Made by a program: the position numbers and the translations under genes. Of a DNA stretch of 64,000 bases, positions 43,201-58,200 are shown piece by piece. How positions within the stretch are numbered: position 1 is the stretch's first letter; each line of letters begins with the position of its first letter. The notes under the pieces are model-generated. The model had not been told where the DNA came from. It saw only the letters and a list, made by a program, of their open reading frames with translations, and ran no database searches. Source of the DNA: Siphonodentalium dalli (lineage: Eukaryota; Mollusca; Scaphopoda; Gadilida; Siphonodentaliidae); contig CP136068.1 of the NCBI GenBank assembly GCA_032622095.1, positions 136,901,989 to 136,965,988 of the forward strand. Reading direction: 5' to 3'.

Positions 43201-46200
43201 CTGAGCTGTGTTAAGGAGGGTCACTTGGCAGGTTGGATTGTGTGTCTTTTGGGTATCAGTTGGGTTGATGCTGTTTTGGACCGGGTCCCGTCCAGTTACT
43301 CTTCTATAACAGACTTTCATTGAAAGATGTACTATATTTACACATGGAGCTCGGCATTCACCCAAACCCCTGAATGTGATTAATCATCTGACATGTCCGC
43401 AATTAATCTGTTTTCAAAATGTTATATAATTTAACCCTTTACCCAACAAACCGGCCAAAACCGGCCAAATAAAGCTGCAACAGCCTAAATTATCTTGGGT
43501 CTGTCTCAATAAAACCATACAAATATGGATATCATTGGAACCGGCTCATTGACCACATTGTGATGGTTATAGTTATGCCCTGTGCCAATGCATTCTCTTA
43601 TATATGCGAGTCGACCATAGGTCGCCTCGCATATATAAGAGAATGCATTGGCCTAAAAAAAATCTTTTTTTAACACTTTTTACCATTTTTTCTTACATTC
43701 TTTAACAATTTTATAATTTTTAATGTGTTAAGCCAATGCATTCTCTTATATATGCGAGGCGACCTATGGTCGACTCGCATATATAAGAGAATGCATTGGC
43801 ACAGGGCCCTTCTGTTGGGTAAAGGGTTAATGATACAATGGTTTAACATATTGTTTAAACACAAATTTTCTGAAAAGTTACCCATAATTCTGGTGGTTAA
43901 GGAGTCGATTATTTAGGGCATTACTGTACATCTTTAAAGGATACTTGTCTGTTAACGTCACACACATCAGCCAGGAATCTGATGCAGCCTTCCACTTATA
44001 AAGTTGAATGCTTCCATTCTCAAGCCCGAACGCCAGCAGGTAGCTGAAAGAAAAAACAATGTATAAATTAGAGATGACTTCAGGCCAATAAATATATAAA
44101 ATGAAGCTAGTGTCGTTGCATAAATGGACCCAAGGCACTTGCATTGGATATACATGTAGTTACAAAAAAATATAAAAGTCTGTAAAACATCACCACTAAG
44201 AACATGAAGAAATAGATATAAAACTTAGTTCTTATGTTCATTACTGATAGTTCTCCAATAATGAAAGTTTGTTGAAACCATTGTTATGCAAACAAAACTG
44301 TTACAGTGATTTATAAACGAATATCACCAGTCATGTAGTAAGTTCAAATATTTTAGTCTGAATATGGTTTTTGAAATATTTTTCAATGTTTACTTACCTC
44401 AAGTTTTGAATACAATTTGAAATTTTATTGGAATAGTTTCTACCTATTTTTCCATGTTCTTCTAAAGAGACGATTTTTGTACAAACTTTTATGATTTTTT
44501 AAATTTATCCACTGTGCAAGCCTTGAAATAGTGTGTCTGTCATTTGCAGAATGAGGTCCCCAGAGGGTGAATTTATTGATGCTACCCCACATAGCGGGCT
44601 AGCATCACCAAATTCACCCTCTGGGGACCTCATTCTGCAAATGACAGACACCCTATTTCAAGGCTTGCCACTGTGGGTGCCTTTTGTCCCTTTAAATTGT
44701 TTATGTCTGTGAGGGGATTTGAGTACCTATTGTGAGTGGTTCTGCAACATTATTAGCTACATATTTTATTTATCCATCGCACAAAAGTTGCCTTTTGTTG
44801 GGGAATTCTGTAATTTTCGTACATTTTTAATTCGTTATTTCGATGACGCCCTCACATTTATGAGGTCAAACAAACTAATTAGTATTGATGACATGGGCAA
44901 ACCGGAGTGCAGCTTAGAGTGAAATAGTTTGTTGTGCTAGCGCGGAAGGATATAATGAGAGGCCAAGCCTCGAGATCTGTACAATCATGCCATATGTTCA
45001 TTAATTCATTAATATTTAGTTCGAATATAGAATCCAGATGTCACTTCAAATATGCTTGAGATATTTTGCAACAGTTTAATTATATATAGTAATAAGAAAT
45101 CCAGCATATAGGATGTAGATCTGACATGTATGTTATTGAACTACAGTAATGCCCTAAATAATCAACTCCTTAACCACAGCAGAATTATGGGTAACTTTTC
45201 AGGATTTAGTCGGAAATATGGCTTGTTGCCATTCATCGGAAAGCTCTCAGAGAGCTTTCCGATGAATGGCAACAAGCCATATTTCCGACTAAATCCTGAA
45301 AAGTTACCCATAATTCTGCTGTGGTTAAGGAGTCGATTATTTAGGGCATTGAACTAACCTGTCATCCTTCATGGAGACTGGAGCAGTACTGACAGCTGTT
45401 ATAGCATCGGCCAATTCAACAAAGCTTGTTGGTTTTATATTGCCGTCTTCTACCTGAATCCTGTCCCACGCAAACGCCTGAAGTCAAAATTAATTAGGAT
45501 GTTAAGGATATATACAAAAATATTTTCAGGGTTTCATGTCAATTTTTTTGAAACTATTTTATTTATATTTAGATTCAAGAGTATAAAATGGCATGATGAG
45601 TGCCACCGGCAGAATGAGGTCACCAGAGGGTGAATTTGGTGATGTTAGCCTGCTTTGCGGAATAGCAGCACTAAATCCACCCTCTGGGGTCCTCATTCTG
45701 CAAATGACAGACACACTATTTGCAGACTTGGACTTGACTTATAATTTGGAATATATTATGTAGAAGATAGAAACAAACATTTTCAGTGTAACATAGTGTA
45801 ATAAAACAATTTACAAAATTTCTTACATTATTTGTTCCTATTTTATGCAAATGGAGCAAGCAGACTTGAAAATATTGATAAAACTAATGGGATGTAATGT
45901 CTTTTGTTAAAAAACAAGTCGACTATCTGTGAATTAGGAATTTCGGGGTAAGAAATTGTGAAAAACCTGACTATTTCCCATTGAGTTACGGTCCCTGTCA
46001 TTGTCTAATACAATACCTGTATGTGAATGATTAAAAGATAAGTTCATTAGAGGAGCACTATGAGAAGTCATGTTACCAATTTTGTCAGTGGAAAATAATT
46101 GTTAACCCTTCCCTGACTGGAGCCTCACATATAAATGAGAATGCATTGGCCTAACAATATTTATCTTGACATTGTAAGCCAGTGCATTCTCCTACACATG

Positions 46201-49200
46201 TGAGGCTCCCTATGGGAGACTCGCAAATATAAGAGAATGCACTGGCACAGGATCTTTAATGCTGCACCAGTACAGCTCCATTCATGAAATGGTTAATGAT
46301 CATGTTTATTTCTGTGCACTCATGCAAAATAAACAGGTTGATGGGAAATGAGACAAGTGTATCCAATAATATTATTGTAACTTTTTATGGTGCTTTGATG
46401 GATGTGAAAATTTAATTATTCGGGTTCAATTCTCCCATGACATCACTGCTAAACTGATCTTTCTGACCCATATTCAACAATATACATGCTGATCATCCTA
46501 CCTTTTTATCTCGTGAGACAGTGAAGAAATACTTGTCATCATGTGACCATTCACATGACCATATAATTCTTGAATGTGCTGATGTCTTCTTGTCTGTGGC
46601 ACAAACAATTTTGAATAAAGAACCTGCAATGTAATAGAGAGACAGAGTTATAGATATCAACAAAATGGAACTTACTCAACAGGCTGTTGGTTGCAAATGG
46701 AATTTACTCAACTTAGTTGGAAATTCCCAAGTTTGACACCCCCCTGTGGCTATGACTCAGTCTAAAAGTTGGTGTAAATTTGTATTCTATGATATACAAT
46801 AATTAATTAGGAGATAAACATACCCTGTTGTACAACGAAACAGGGTACGTTTATCTCCATTGTAATTCAATCTAGCAAGGAATTTGTAAAAAAACTGTAT
46901 AAAAAGTATCATTTAGTCATTTTCATGACACGAATCGAGACTTTCATTTCGCCGTTGTCACCGTGCACAAATCATTGGGTTTGTTCATTTCGTTACTCGG
47001 AACACTGCTCCATAACCATTTCCTGTGGGGCGGGTTGGCTCGTTTCGCTACTCCGTTCTGCGCCGTTGAAATTTGACTGTGCCACATTCAGATTTGATGC
47101 ACGCTGAAGCGGCCGATGAACGGTATCTATAGACAACAACGCGCGGGTGTGCTCGTTTCGCTACTTGTTCTGCGCCGATGCAATTTGACGGTGCTACATT
47201 CAGATTTGATGCACGCTGAAGCGGCCGATGTCGGTGAATCGAAAACTAAAGTTAGCCGCTCTCGGCCAATCAGAATGCTCGTTTTTAGTGACAAATACTC
47301 AATTGAATTACAATTCAGTTTCTACCATAATTTCTCTAGACAAATACTACAATCAATATTCCATATGCTGCCCTGTAACATAATGTGGCAACAAATTGTC
47401 TTGATACCCACTGTGAATCATGTAAGGGGTTCCCATAGGAATTTTGTTTGGGTTCTGACATTTCTTCAGCACTGAACAATAAAGAGTTCCTTATTAGTCT
47501 ATAATCTTCTGGACTGGACTCCTTAACCACAGCAGATTATGGGCAACTTTTCAGGATTTAGTCGGAAATATGGCTTGTTGCCATTCATCGGAAAGCCATC
47601 TTTCCGACTAAATGCTGAAATGTTACCCATATCTCTGCTGTGGTTAAGGAATTGTGCGAATAAAGATCATATATCTCTTTCTGGCACAACTTTCAACAAC
47701 AACAAAAACATTCTAGGATACTTGTTTTGAAGGCATCTTAGCACTGCTGTTCACAAACAAACACATGAGAAACATTTATTTCACATAAAAGTGTTTTAAA
47801 AGATAAATTTTCAATCAAGATATATATTGTTCTAAAAATAGCCACATAAACTGTCCAGATTCATAGAAAACAATTTCATAGAAAAATAAATTTCCTAGTG
47901 ACAGAAGCTCCATTTGACTTATTTCCCCAGCTCATAATTAGTATTTTAAACCTTTACCCAACAGAACGGCCCTGTGCCAATGCATTCTCTTATATATGCG
48001 AGTCGACCATAGGCCGCCTCGCATATATAAGAGAATGCATTGGCTTAACACATATTAAAAATGATCAAATTGTCAAAGAATGTAGAAAATATAAGAAAAA
48101 GTGTTAAAAAAAGATTTTTTTTAGGCCAATGCATTCTCTAATATATGCGAGGCGACCTATGGTCGACTCGCATATATAAGAGAATGCATTGGCACAGGGC
48201 ATAACTGTAACCATCACAATGTGGTCAACGAACCGGTTCCAATGATATCCATATTTGTATGGTGTTATTGAGACAGACCGAAGATATTTTAAGCTGTTGA
48301 AGCTTTATATGGGCGTTTTTGGCCGGTTTGTTGGGTAAAGGGTTAAACCTTCGATATATATATATACAAAGTTCTGGGTAGTGATAGGCCATCATTTTAC
48401 AAAACAAATTCTAATAAGAGATGAAAAAAGATGTCCAGACTAATGACAAATATGTCCATCTGCTCACCTGATATTTCATCAGAAGAATTTCGCTTGAATA
48501 AAGCCCATGTCCTGTCCCGTGACACGGACAATAGATATCGGCCACAGTGTGAGAAGGCGACATGAATGACGGTGAGTGTATGACCCTGTAAGGAACACAA
48601 CTGCTTGCCTGTCTCCACGTCCCATAATATAACAGCAGAATATTCCGCCTTAGCTGCCTGGAAAAAAGATTGAAGGTAGATGTCTAGAGTTTCTGGAGAT
48701 GTATTAACCATTTCTATACTAACTATTCACTGACGAGTTGTTCCCTTAGGAAATGCTCAGATAATGAGTTCAACAGTAGGCTGTTTGTTGAACTTAGGCC
48801 AAACAAAAAACGATATTTGATTCTCAGGCAATTTTTTTTTTAATCAATGCGGGAGCAAGGGTTTTATTTTTATTTTTTCTACCCGTACTAAGCATGGGTT
48901 ATTATACCTTCCAAGGTCCAGAAATGTAGGGAGAACTTTGTAATGGATATATTTAATTTTATGTTGTACTACCCGTACATCATATAGGGATTACCTGGAA
49001 TGATATATAAATTGATATTATTTTAATATTGGCAAAGTAAATTTGAACACACAGAACTACATATCCGATTTATATAAAAAAACGGAACGTAAATATAGTC
49101 GAAACAAAATGATCATAAAATTATCATAGAAAGTCTTGATTCACTTATTACGCTGACAAGTTAAAGACTGTATATGTACTGCAATGGTGATAGACAATAA

Positions 49201-52200
49201 AACTTCAAAAAACCATCATAAACATGTCCAATATACATGTACACCGCTTGTGAAACAAGGGGAAAAACTCTATCTAGCAGGGTTACTTAATGTGCAAAGG
49301 TTGCCAAGGTCAGGTTGGCTGTTTGGACAGCCTGTGGTGACAATATACCTGATAGTTATCATTGCCTATGGTCTTTTGTTGAATACCTACACATACACCG
49401 TTGTATTTAGCTCCTATTCGATATTTGAAACATAACAAATTTATGTGTGACAGTTTCCTATTTTCGTGTTTAATGATTTTAGATTTACAACTTCAGGGAA
49501 ATCGGTATAAAATGGTCCAACACGGGCCATTTTTTTGTTTGCCTTATTATCTGAACTTTACCTCTGATAAATATGTATCCTTCTGCACTTGTATTATCTT
49601 TTTCCATGTCTGCCGTCTGCTTTTAACTAAGTGGGAGAATCCATTCAGTATAGAAAGGGCTATAAAAAGGTATATGACTAGAAGTCCTTCCTGTTCAAAC
49701 CGAGTGGGGTCAGGGTTTGGAGGGCGAATATCCAGTGGATTTCGCGTGCTTTGCGGGGTTGGGTTCCCGAATCGCTCTCTGGGTCATAGTTCAAGATCTC
49801 AATGACCCGATATAGAAGGTTGCTTGTATCGTGGTCTGGTAGATTGAAGTGGAACGCTACCGGAGTATCTTTCTTATGTCGAATGTCGGCCAGGTGTTCT
49901 GTTAGGCGTGTTCTGAATTTGCGCTTGGTCTCCCCTTGGTCTCCCCTATGTGTAGGATGGTTCTCATGTGGTTCTCATGTGTGGGATGGTTCTCATGTGT
50001 GAGATGGATGGTTCTCATTTGTAGGATGGTTCTCATAAATGGTTCTCATGTGGTCCATATATATGGTTCTCATGTGTAGGGTGGTTCTCATGAATGGTTC
50101 TCATGTGATTAACATCATGAGGATAAATATTGTGACAACATCGCACAACCAACAGAACTCACGACAGAAGAAATTTCTGAATCTCTACCATACCACAAGG
50201 TAAGACCATGAAAACTACACATGAGTACCACCCTACATATGAGAACCATACATGAGAACCACATGCGTACCTTGTATGAGAACCACATGAGAACCATCCT
50301 ACACATGAGAACCAACCTTGAGAACCATCTCACACATGAGAACCATATATGAGAACCATTCCACAGTTAATAATCTTCATATATGAGAACCACATGCGAA
50401 ACACCTATGATAACCATATGAGAGCCATGCTACACGTGAGAACCATGTGTGATTCGTCCTACACATGAAATTCATATATGAGAACCATCCCACACATGAG
50501 AACCATTTATGTTAATCACATGAGAACCATTCATGAGAACCACCCTACACATGAGAACCATATATATGGACCACATGAGAACCATTTATGAGAACCATCC
50601 TACAAATGAGAACCATCCATCTCACACATGAGAACCATCCCACACTTGAGAACCACATGAGAACCATCCTACACATGATAACCATATATCAAAACCACAT
50701 GAGAACCATTTATGAGAACCACCCCACACATGAGAACCATCTATCCAACACATGAGAACCATTATGAAAACCAAATGAGAACCATGTGAGAACCATTCCA
50801 CACATGATAACCATATATGGCAATAGCCAATCACAACGAAGCTTCTCCCCACACGGACTATATAAAGGCGAGGTAATCCGTACTTTTTCACAAACCACAT
50901 TTGGTCCTGAACGAGGATTTACAATAATCGAAACACGTTGACCACATAGCAAAGGATTAGTTTTGTACTGGTGTTTTTCCTGGAGAATTCATTTTCTCAT
51001 ATACCTTACCTATAGAAAGGGCTAATTAACTTATTTTGGGATGGACAATAACATGGTATAATATTGACGGTTAGGATTTTATGTTCAAAAGAGTTGCGAA
51101 ACATGGTTGACCATTATGCTCCAAGACGTCAATGTGACACCATGTTACTGTTAAACAAACACAAATGTTCTGCCAACAGTCCTGGTCACTCATAGCAAAA
51201 TGATTCTCTGACCAGTCAAATACGCTGTGTTCAGAAGAACGATAAGCATAAAATGTCATAATCTCCATCGGTCTCTCTATACCATTGCTCAATGTAAATG
51301 ATGTCATAAAAAAATAGTTTGGCCATCCCTTGTGTTGTCGGATCAAGACATAACTATGGGATATATTGCATGGCTCTCTGACCAATAAAATACGCTTTAT
51401 TAATGGTGGCGAAACATAATTTATTGGAATTGATGTTCACACCATGTTACCATCAATCAACCACAGTAACATAGAGTAATGCCCTATATAATTGAATCCT
51501 TAACCACAGCAGAATTATGAGTGACTTTTCAGGATTTAGTCGGAAATATGGTTTGTTGCCATTCATCGGAAAGCTCAGTGAGAGCATTCCTATGAATGGC
51601 AACAAGCCATATTTCCGACTAATTCCTGAAAAGTTACCCATAATTCTGCTGCGGTTAAGGATCCGATTATTTAGGGCATTACTGTGTATCTTCTGCACAC
51701 AGTCCTGATCATTCATAGCAATCTCATATTTATTCTGAACAATGATCAGCACAAATGTAAAAATATCCATAACGTTAACGTTGTTCAACACAAATGACTT
51801 CATGAAACAGTATGATGATAGATGATGGAATGGTTGTATATAAATTCCGCGGTAATTATAAAATCACATGGCAGTATACCATATTACCGATTATTTCTAC
51901 ATGTATATTCATTAACTAAAGGCAGCTTTCCAAAAAAGGAACCAGATCAAATTTCACACTAACAAGATAGGCCTAATTGTAATTTGGAAATTAATTTTAT
52001 TTAAGTAGCTGAGCCAATGTTTGTCATATGCCATGTCAAATCGATGTTGTACAGAAGCATCTAAATCATAGGCAGAACCGCACAGTGTGTGAATGTGGTG
52101 AATGTTTTGCATGAATTTGTTGTGGCGTACTGTTAGAACGAGAGCCGTCACAAATAAAGTTATAATAATAAAAGGTCGCTGACCAAAATGTCCCCCAATG

Positions 52201-55200
52201 AAGGTAGCAGGTTTGAAGGATCCCCATACTACAAACTGTAGGAGAAATTGATTACACAAATATGATACAAAGTGCATATTCACTAAATATGTTGCATATC
52301 TTCAATGTGTCAAGAAAGGGTCAATAACCCTAAAATAAAAAACATAAAACATTCCTATGTTGAAAAATGGCAATAACTCAGCCAAAATGAATCCAACTTA
52401 ACTCAAAATCACAGGTGCGCAGGTTCCCATGCTGGTTGACATCTGTGCCAAATTGTTTTTTAATTGACAGGAAAATGACGGAATACATGCTCGGGCAAAA
52501 GATGAGTCCCAGGATGTACGATTCTGTGTCGAAAAATGGCAATATCGCTGCCAAAATTAGTCCGACCAAACTCAAAATCGCAGGTGCGCATGGTCCCATG
52601 CTGGTTGATATATGTGCAAATAATAATATACAGCAAATTAAAAACAAAATTGACCAGAAAATTACAGAATACAGGCTCGGACAAAGTTCCAGACGGACGG
52701 ACATACATGTACCAACATTTGGGTAGATATGTGGCTAAAATAGTTATGTGTCTACAAAATTTATGTGGCTATCAAGTTGTTGATAAAATATTATGTTGCT
52801 ATCTTATAGTAGTTTATAGTGATAAAATTTCAGACTATGGAATCAGAACATATAGGAATTATAGCAGAAGTAGTTGATTGAAACTCAAAAACTTGTAAAC
52901 AGCAACTATGACAGTGGAATAGGAGAAACTGACAGGTCCATGATTAAGTGACTAGCCACATAACTGTCCGAACACCTCCTACTGACAGATCATGGATGTC
53001 TAAATCTATGGACTTTTTGTTTCCAACTTTTGAGTGACCACAAAATTAAATATGCTGATTAGGCCAAATAGATCATTGTTGAGGGTTCATCTCAAGGCTG
53101 TTGAAATGTTGGAAATTAGACACATAACTACCCTATTTTTTATTAATAGCCACATATGTATCCAAATCTAAGCACGGACACACATAGACGGACAGATGAG
53201 GGTCATTACTATAGTTATCAGACAGAATATCGGGGACAAAAATTTACTCTACCAGTAAACAGAACAAAACAATCAAATTAGCCTTGACTACAATCATTGT
53301 TGAGCAGCATTATAGGTATTATTTTTACCTAACATAATCATGCAAACTGCGACTACACCCTGACTTTGGTGTAACGATTAAAAAAAATTGATGGTAACGG
53401 TATTGAAATTCTTACTGATTATAATTGGTATAACCAAAAAACTGCCCATCACTATAACATGAAAATTGCCTCAAAATAACTGGCTAGCAAACATAACTCT
53501 TCTGCACTTGTTTTATCATGACACTCCAAATAAATTATAGACTATTCCAATACATGATTTATAACTCCACAGAAGAATGCTTTCAGTTATTAAAGGGTTA
53601 CCTTACAAGCTGATGCGATGATTTTACCAGCCGGATCGCAAGTTACACAGAACAGCTCGAAACCATGGCCGTATAACTTCTGAGATTCTGGCCACAAAGT
53701 ATTCTGCAGCAAGTGTTCCTCACTAGGTGGTTCTGGAAAGATGAAGATTAAAAGACATCGTTTGTGCTCAATAGGACTCTGCGAATCGGGGGTTTTCATT
53801 TCAAATCAAAATGGGCAAAAGATTCGGAATCATATCAAATATTGAATCGAATTGTTGTCTCAAGTGTACCATGCGTGAAGACGCGGAACAGTTCAATAAT
53901 GGTTAAATTGTGGCCTGTAACAAACCAGAAATATCATGGCGATAGCAGATTGTGAATGAATCTTGTATCCTCATGAATATATACTGATGGATGCGAATAT
54001 GATGAGTGATGGATGGCAGTAACTATATATGATGTGTATTCAAACTTCCATATTTGGCAAAATTCGTAAGTCGTCATACAGTATACTTATGTCTATCACA
54101 CTCATACAGAGATAGGGTGAACTATCTATAAATGAATTCACCTGGTGGAAAAGATTTGATCAAATTCAAATTAGGACAGCAGATTTTAAATCAGTCGAAA
54201 GATTTCCGAACACATCGCATAGTGCCAGGCCTGAAAATATCCAGAATGAGGTCCGCAGATGGTGAGTTTAGTGATGCTACCTCACATAGCGGTCCAGAGG
54301 TTGATTGTTGAACTTATTATTTGAACATTTCCCACCAAAGAATATGAATCCTTCAGCACTTATGTTATCTTTTCGTCATACTGTTGTCTGCTAATTTATC
54401 CTGAAAACCCCTCCAAATGAATAATAATAGACCATTCCAATATATACTGTTATAACTGTGTGGGAGATTCCATATTGCACAGAAAGTGTTAAAGTGTGAA
54501 CCTTTGATATCTAAGGAGGCAACTCACCATTGAGTAAACAAGGCTTGAAGTAGAGTTCTGGATACTGTTCATTAGGGTGTGGCTGCTTGGTCGTCTTGTC
54601 AGCAGCATCAACATTTTTACTTTCAAACACAGCTTTATTTGACAAACCCAAAGCTGGAACACTTGCTCCTTCAGGAAGTTTGGATGCAGCCTACAAATGA
54701 ATTTCTAACCATAAGTAATTAGAAGAAAAAAAAATATCCTCAAGCACTGAATATCAAGGTTTTCAATGGCCAGAAAATTCTTTTCAGCAATTTGTTAGGC
54801 CATTTCTGAATTTTTTGGGCCAATTTTCAGAATTTCTTTCCAAATTTTAAAACCCAAATCTAGGACATTCAGAAAATTGAAGCTAAAGCAAAAATATATC
54901 AGTAACAAAAGACAAATCAAAAGAAAGTGAGACACACACACAAAATAACCGATAAATTTTTAGGTTAATTTATATGAGAAAATTGACACTGCAAGTGTGC
55001 ACCAGTAGAAAACTAGAATGCATTCAGAGAGATGCCAACGTGCGCAAAAATGTAATAAACAATAATTTAAAAAATAATTTAACTGTATTTTACTTAATTT
55101 ATTTAATTTAATTTAATGTTAGCAAAAAAAGACAATTACCATTTCTCATTTCATCACATATAAAAGACAAATTACTATATTAATCATTTAAGTAATTAAA

Positions 55201-58200
55201 ACCAATTCCATGTTGCCGAAAGAATGAGACTTTAATATCGATTACATTTTTTTCAGCGGCATATTTTCATTTTCCGATAGTCAAAGTTGACCAAAGGAGC
55301 AATTATAAGAAATAATTAATACCATTTGTGTAAATATTGATAGCAGCCAATATGCAACAATAAATATCAATAATTAATCAATAACGATCATTTTATGTAA
55401 TAATAAACTCTTCAAACGGTGTTTGTGTCAACAAATGCGTTTTGTTTTGTGTTACGTCATTCGTCGTATTTGACCCGGAACTCGGCTGAAGGTTAGGCTA
55501 TTCAGCCTATTGCGTCGAATTACGAAATCGCGTTTTGAATGTCTCTCTTTTCCCGCACGATAAAAAGAGGTCTTCGCACGAACCAAAAATGATAAAACTT
55601 CCCAATTATAAGTAAAAATACCCAAATGAAGGAGTCTATGTAGGCCCCGAAGGAGTCTATAGACTCTTTGATGTAGAGTTCTGATGGAGAAAATGTAGGT
55701 CGATCTATTTTTGTCATAACTCTGACGTATTTTGACCTGGGAGAAAAAAATCGAAATCGAGGCTCACTACGAGCATGCCAGTTTTAAATATAGAAACAGG
55801 GAATCCCGACAAATGGCGATATCGGCGACAAACAAATAATCGAAAACAACACATAAAATAAACATAGCAAAAACGCGGCACAGTAAAAATGTCAGAACGC
55901 CACGAGGTTTTACGTCGTTTTTGGTGACGTCATGGAGTGAAACGGAGTAGGGTGACACCAACCTACGAATCTGTCTGATCGCCATACTGTTGCGCGAGCG
56001 CACGTAATAACTGAAACAAGTCAAGTCGGTGTATATACATACAGTAATGCCCTAAGTAATCAACTGTGGTTAAAGGGTCGATTACTTAGGGCATTACTGT
56101 ATCAACATCAATGAGCACTGATTTACCTACTGTTTTGACATTGATTTATTTGACGACCACAAAGCAGTATGGCATTGTCAATGGAGGTTTCCACATATAT
56201 TCATTAGTGGGAGGAGCTAACGTTTGCTTGGAGACAAGGTGTCTGAAGAAATAGTTTAATTAGTTTTACAATGCCTGCCAATATGGTATAATCCAACTGG
56301 TGTCAGCAAAATGAAAAATAATATAAACATCACGGATGAATTTCCAACATCAATGCACAAATAAACAAGAGCACGCTGTCGGGGCGTGGCATAATAGGCC
56401 CGTTTCTGGAGTAGAGTGGGGCAAGGTTTAATTCATTTGTTTGATCTGTATACCAAATTTGGTTCAGTTCATTCGATTCAATCTAAAGTTATCATACGGA
56501 AACCGCAAACATCAGGTAATATCTAAGTCGAAAAAGGGGCATTACTCAGTCAAAATCATGCAGACGAAACCCACATTCGAACTTGATCTGTATTTTGGGG
56601 TGTCAAAATAATATACCAATCTAAAGTTATCATCCGGAAACCGCAAATCAGGTAAAATCAAGTCGAAAAAGGGGCATAACTCAGTCAAAATCATGCGGAC
56701 GAAACCCATATTCGAACTTGATCTGTATTTTGCTGTGGTAAACTGACATTCCAAATTTGGTTCAGTTCACTCGATTCAATCTAAAGTTATCATCCAGAAA
56801 CCAAAAGCAGACGGACGGACGGACAACCCATTTACATAATACGACTGTTTTTTCAATCAGGCGTATAAAAATTCAGTAAATTATGCTTCAACAACAGAAA
56901 GTTGTGTGAAAATAAGTAATTTAATACTGAAAGTATCAATTTAAATGCAGCAAGCGACCAGCTCAGTTGCTGATTGGTAGCCGTGGAAAGGTCCACTGAT
57001 TGAGAAAGGATGCCGTAACAGATAGTAATCATCGTGTTGATAAGTAATAATGTGTGACTTTTGATAAATTGTTGCCTGATTACCTGTTGGCGAGTGTAAG
57101 GGTCAGGCTTTGAAATTGTGTGTCTGTAATTTGCAGGCTGAGGTCCCTAGAGGGGGGGGGTATATCTTTGAATATTTCACCTCACCCAGAAATGGAGCAT
57201 TCTGATTGGCTAAGAGCTGTGTCCTATATTGTATAGTGTTGTGCTAAATTTAGCACAATACTATACAAAACTCGCTTGCAAAAAGGAATGAATAGAGACC
57301 CCCATCTCGATAAAATATATATGGAAATGTATCCACCGATATACTGAGGTGTGTCCACAAGCCTTGAAATAGTGTGTCTGTCATTTGCGGAATGAGGTTC
57401 CCAGAGGGTGAATTTAGTGATGCTACCCCGCATAGTGGGCTAGCATCACCAAATTCACCCTCTGGAACCTCATTCTGCTGAGGTATAAGCAGAATGAGGT
57501 CCCCAGAGGGTAAATTTGGTGATGCTAGCCCACTATGCGGGGTAGCATCACTAAATTCACCATCTGGGGACCTCATTCTGCAAATGACAGACACCCTATT
57601 TCAAGGCTTGTGTGTCCAATGTTACCGTGAATACTTTTTTAACAAAAAAAGACATCAACTTGAGAAGTGGCAATATTTGGTTGAATTCACGTTGCGGCAA
57701 TGTTTTGATCATTCATAATAAAACTTTAATAATACACGAGTTCAAGAAATTTTTGTTATGTCTTTCAGTGTTTATCAGTATAAGGTGGTTAATCATGTGT
57801 GTTCTCAGTAAAATGAGTTGTACTTGATTTCTTTTAACATCTCCTGGAGGGATGTTGAACAGTCCAACAGTTAACCCTTTACCCAACAGAAGGGCCCTGT
57901 GCCAATGCATTCTCTTATATATGCGAGTCGACCATAGGTCGCCTCGCATATATAAGAGAATGCATTGGCTTAACACATTAAAAATTGTTAAAGAATGTAA
58001 GAAAAAATGGTAAAACGTGTTTAAAAAAGTTTTTTTTTAGGCCAATGCATTCTCTTATATATGCGAGGCGACCTATGGTCGACTCGCATATATAAGAGAA
58101 TGCATTGGCACAGGGCATAACTGTAACTATCACAATGTGGTCAAGGAGCCGGTTCCAATGATATCCATATTTGTATGGTTCTATTGAGACAGACCGAAGA

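Noticed and set aside
46925-47475. Open frames of 60 and 119 codons in a CpG-richer patch
   Set aside because: They sit in an ELP2 intron, overlap a tandem duplication and show no motif or splice evidence.
49960-50820. Regular repeats that could look like a CRISPR array
   Set aside because: Units vary in length, there are no unique spacers, and the genome is eukaryotic. It is a minisatellite.
50905-50950. CTGAACGAGGATT...AATCGAAAC resembling the hammerhead found in Penelope terminal repeats
   Set aside because: The core has an extra base, and I could not find a convincing cleavage triplet with pairing stems upstream. A covariance-model search would decide.
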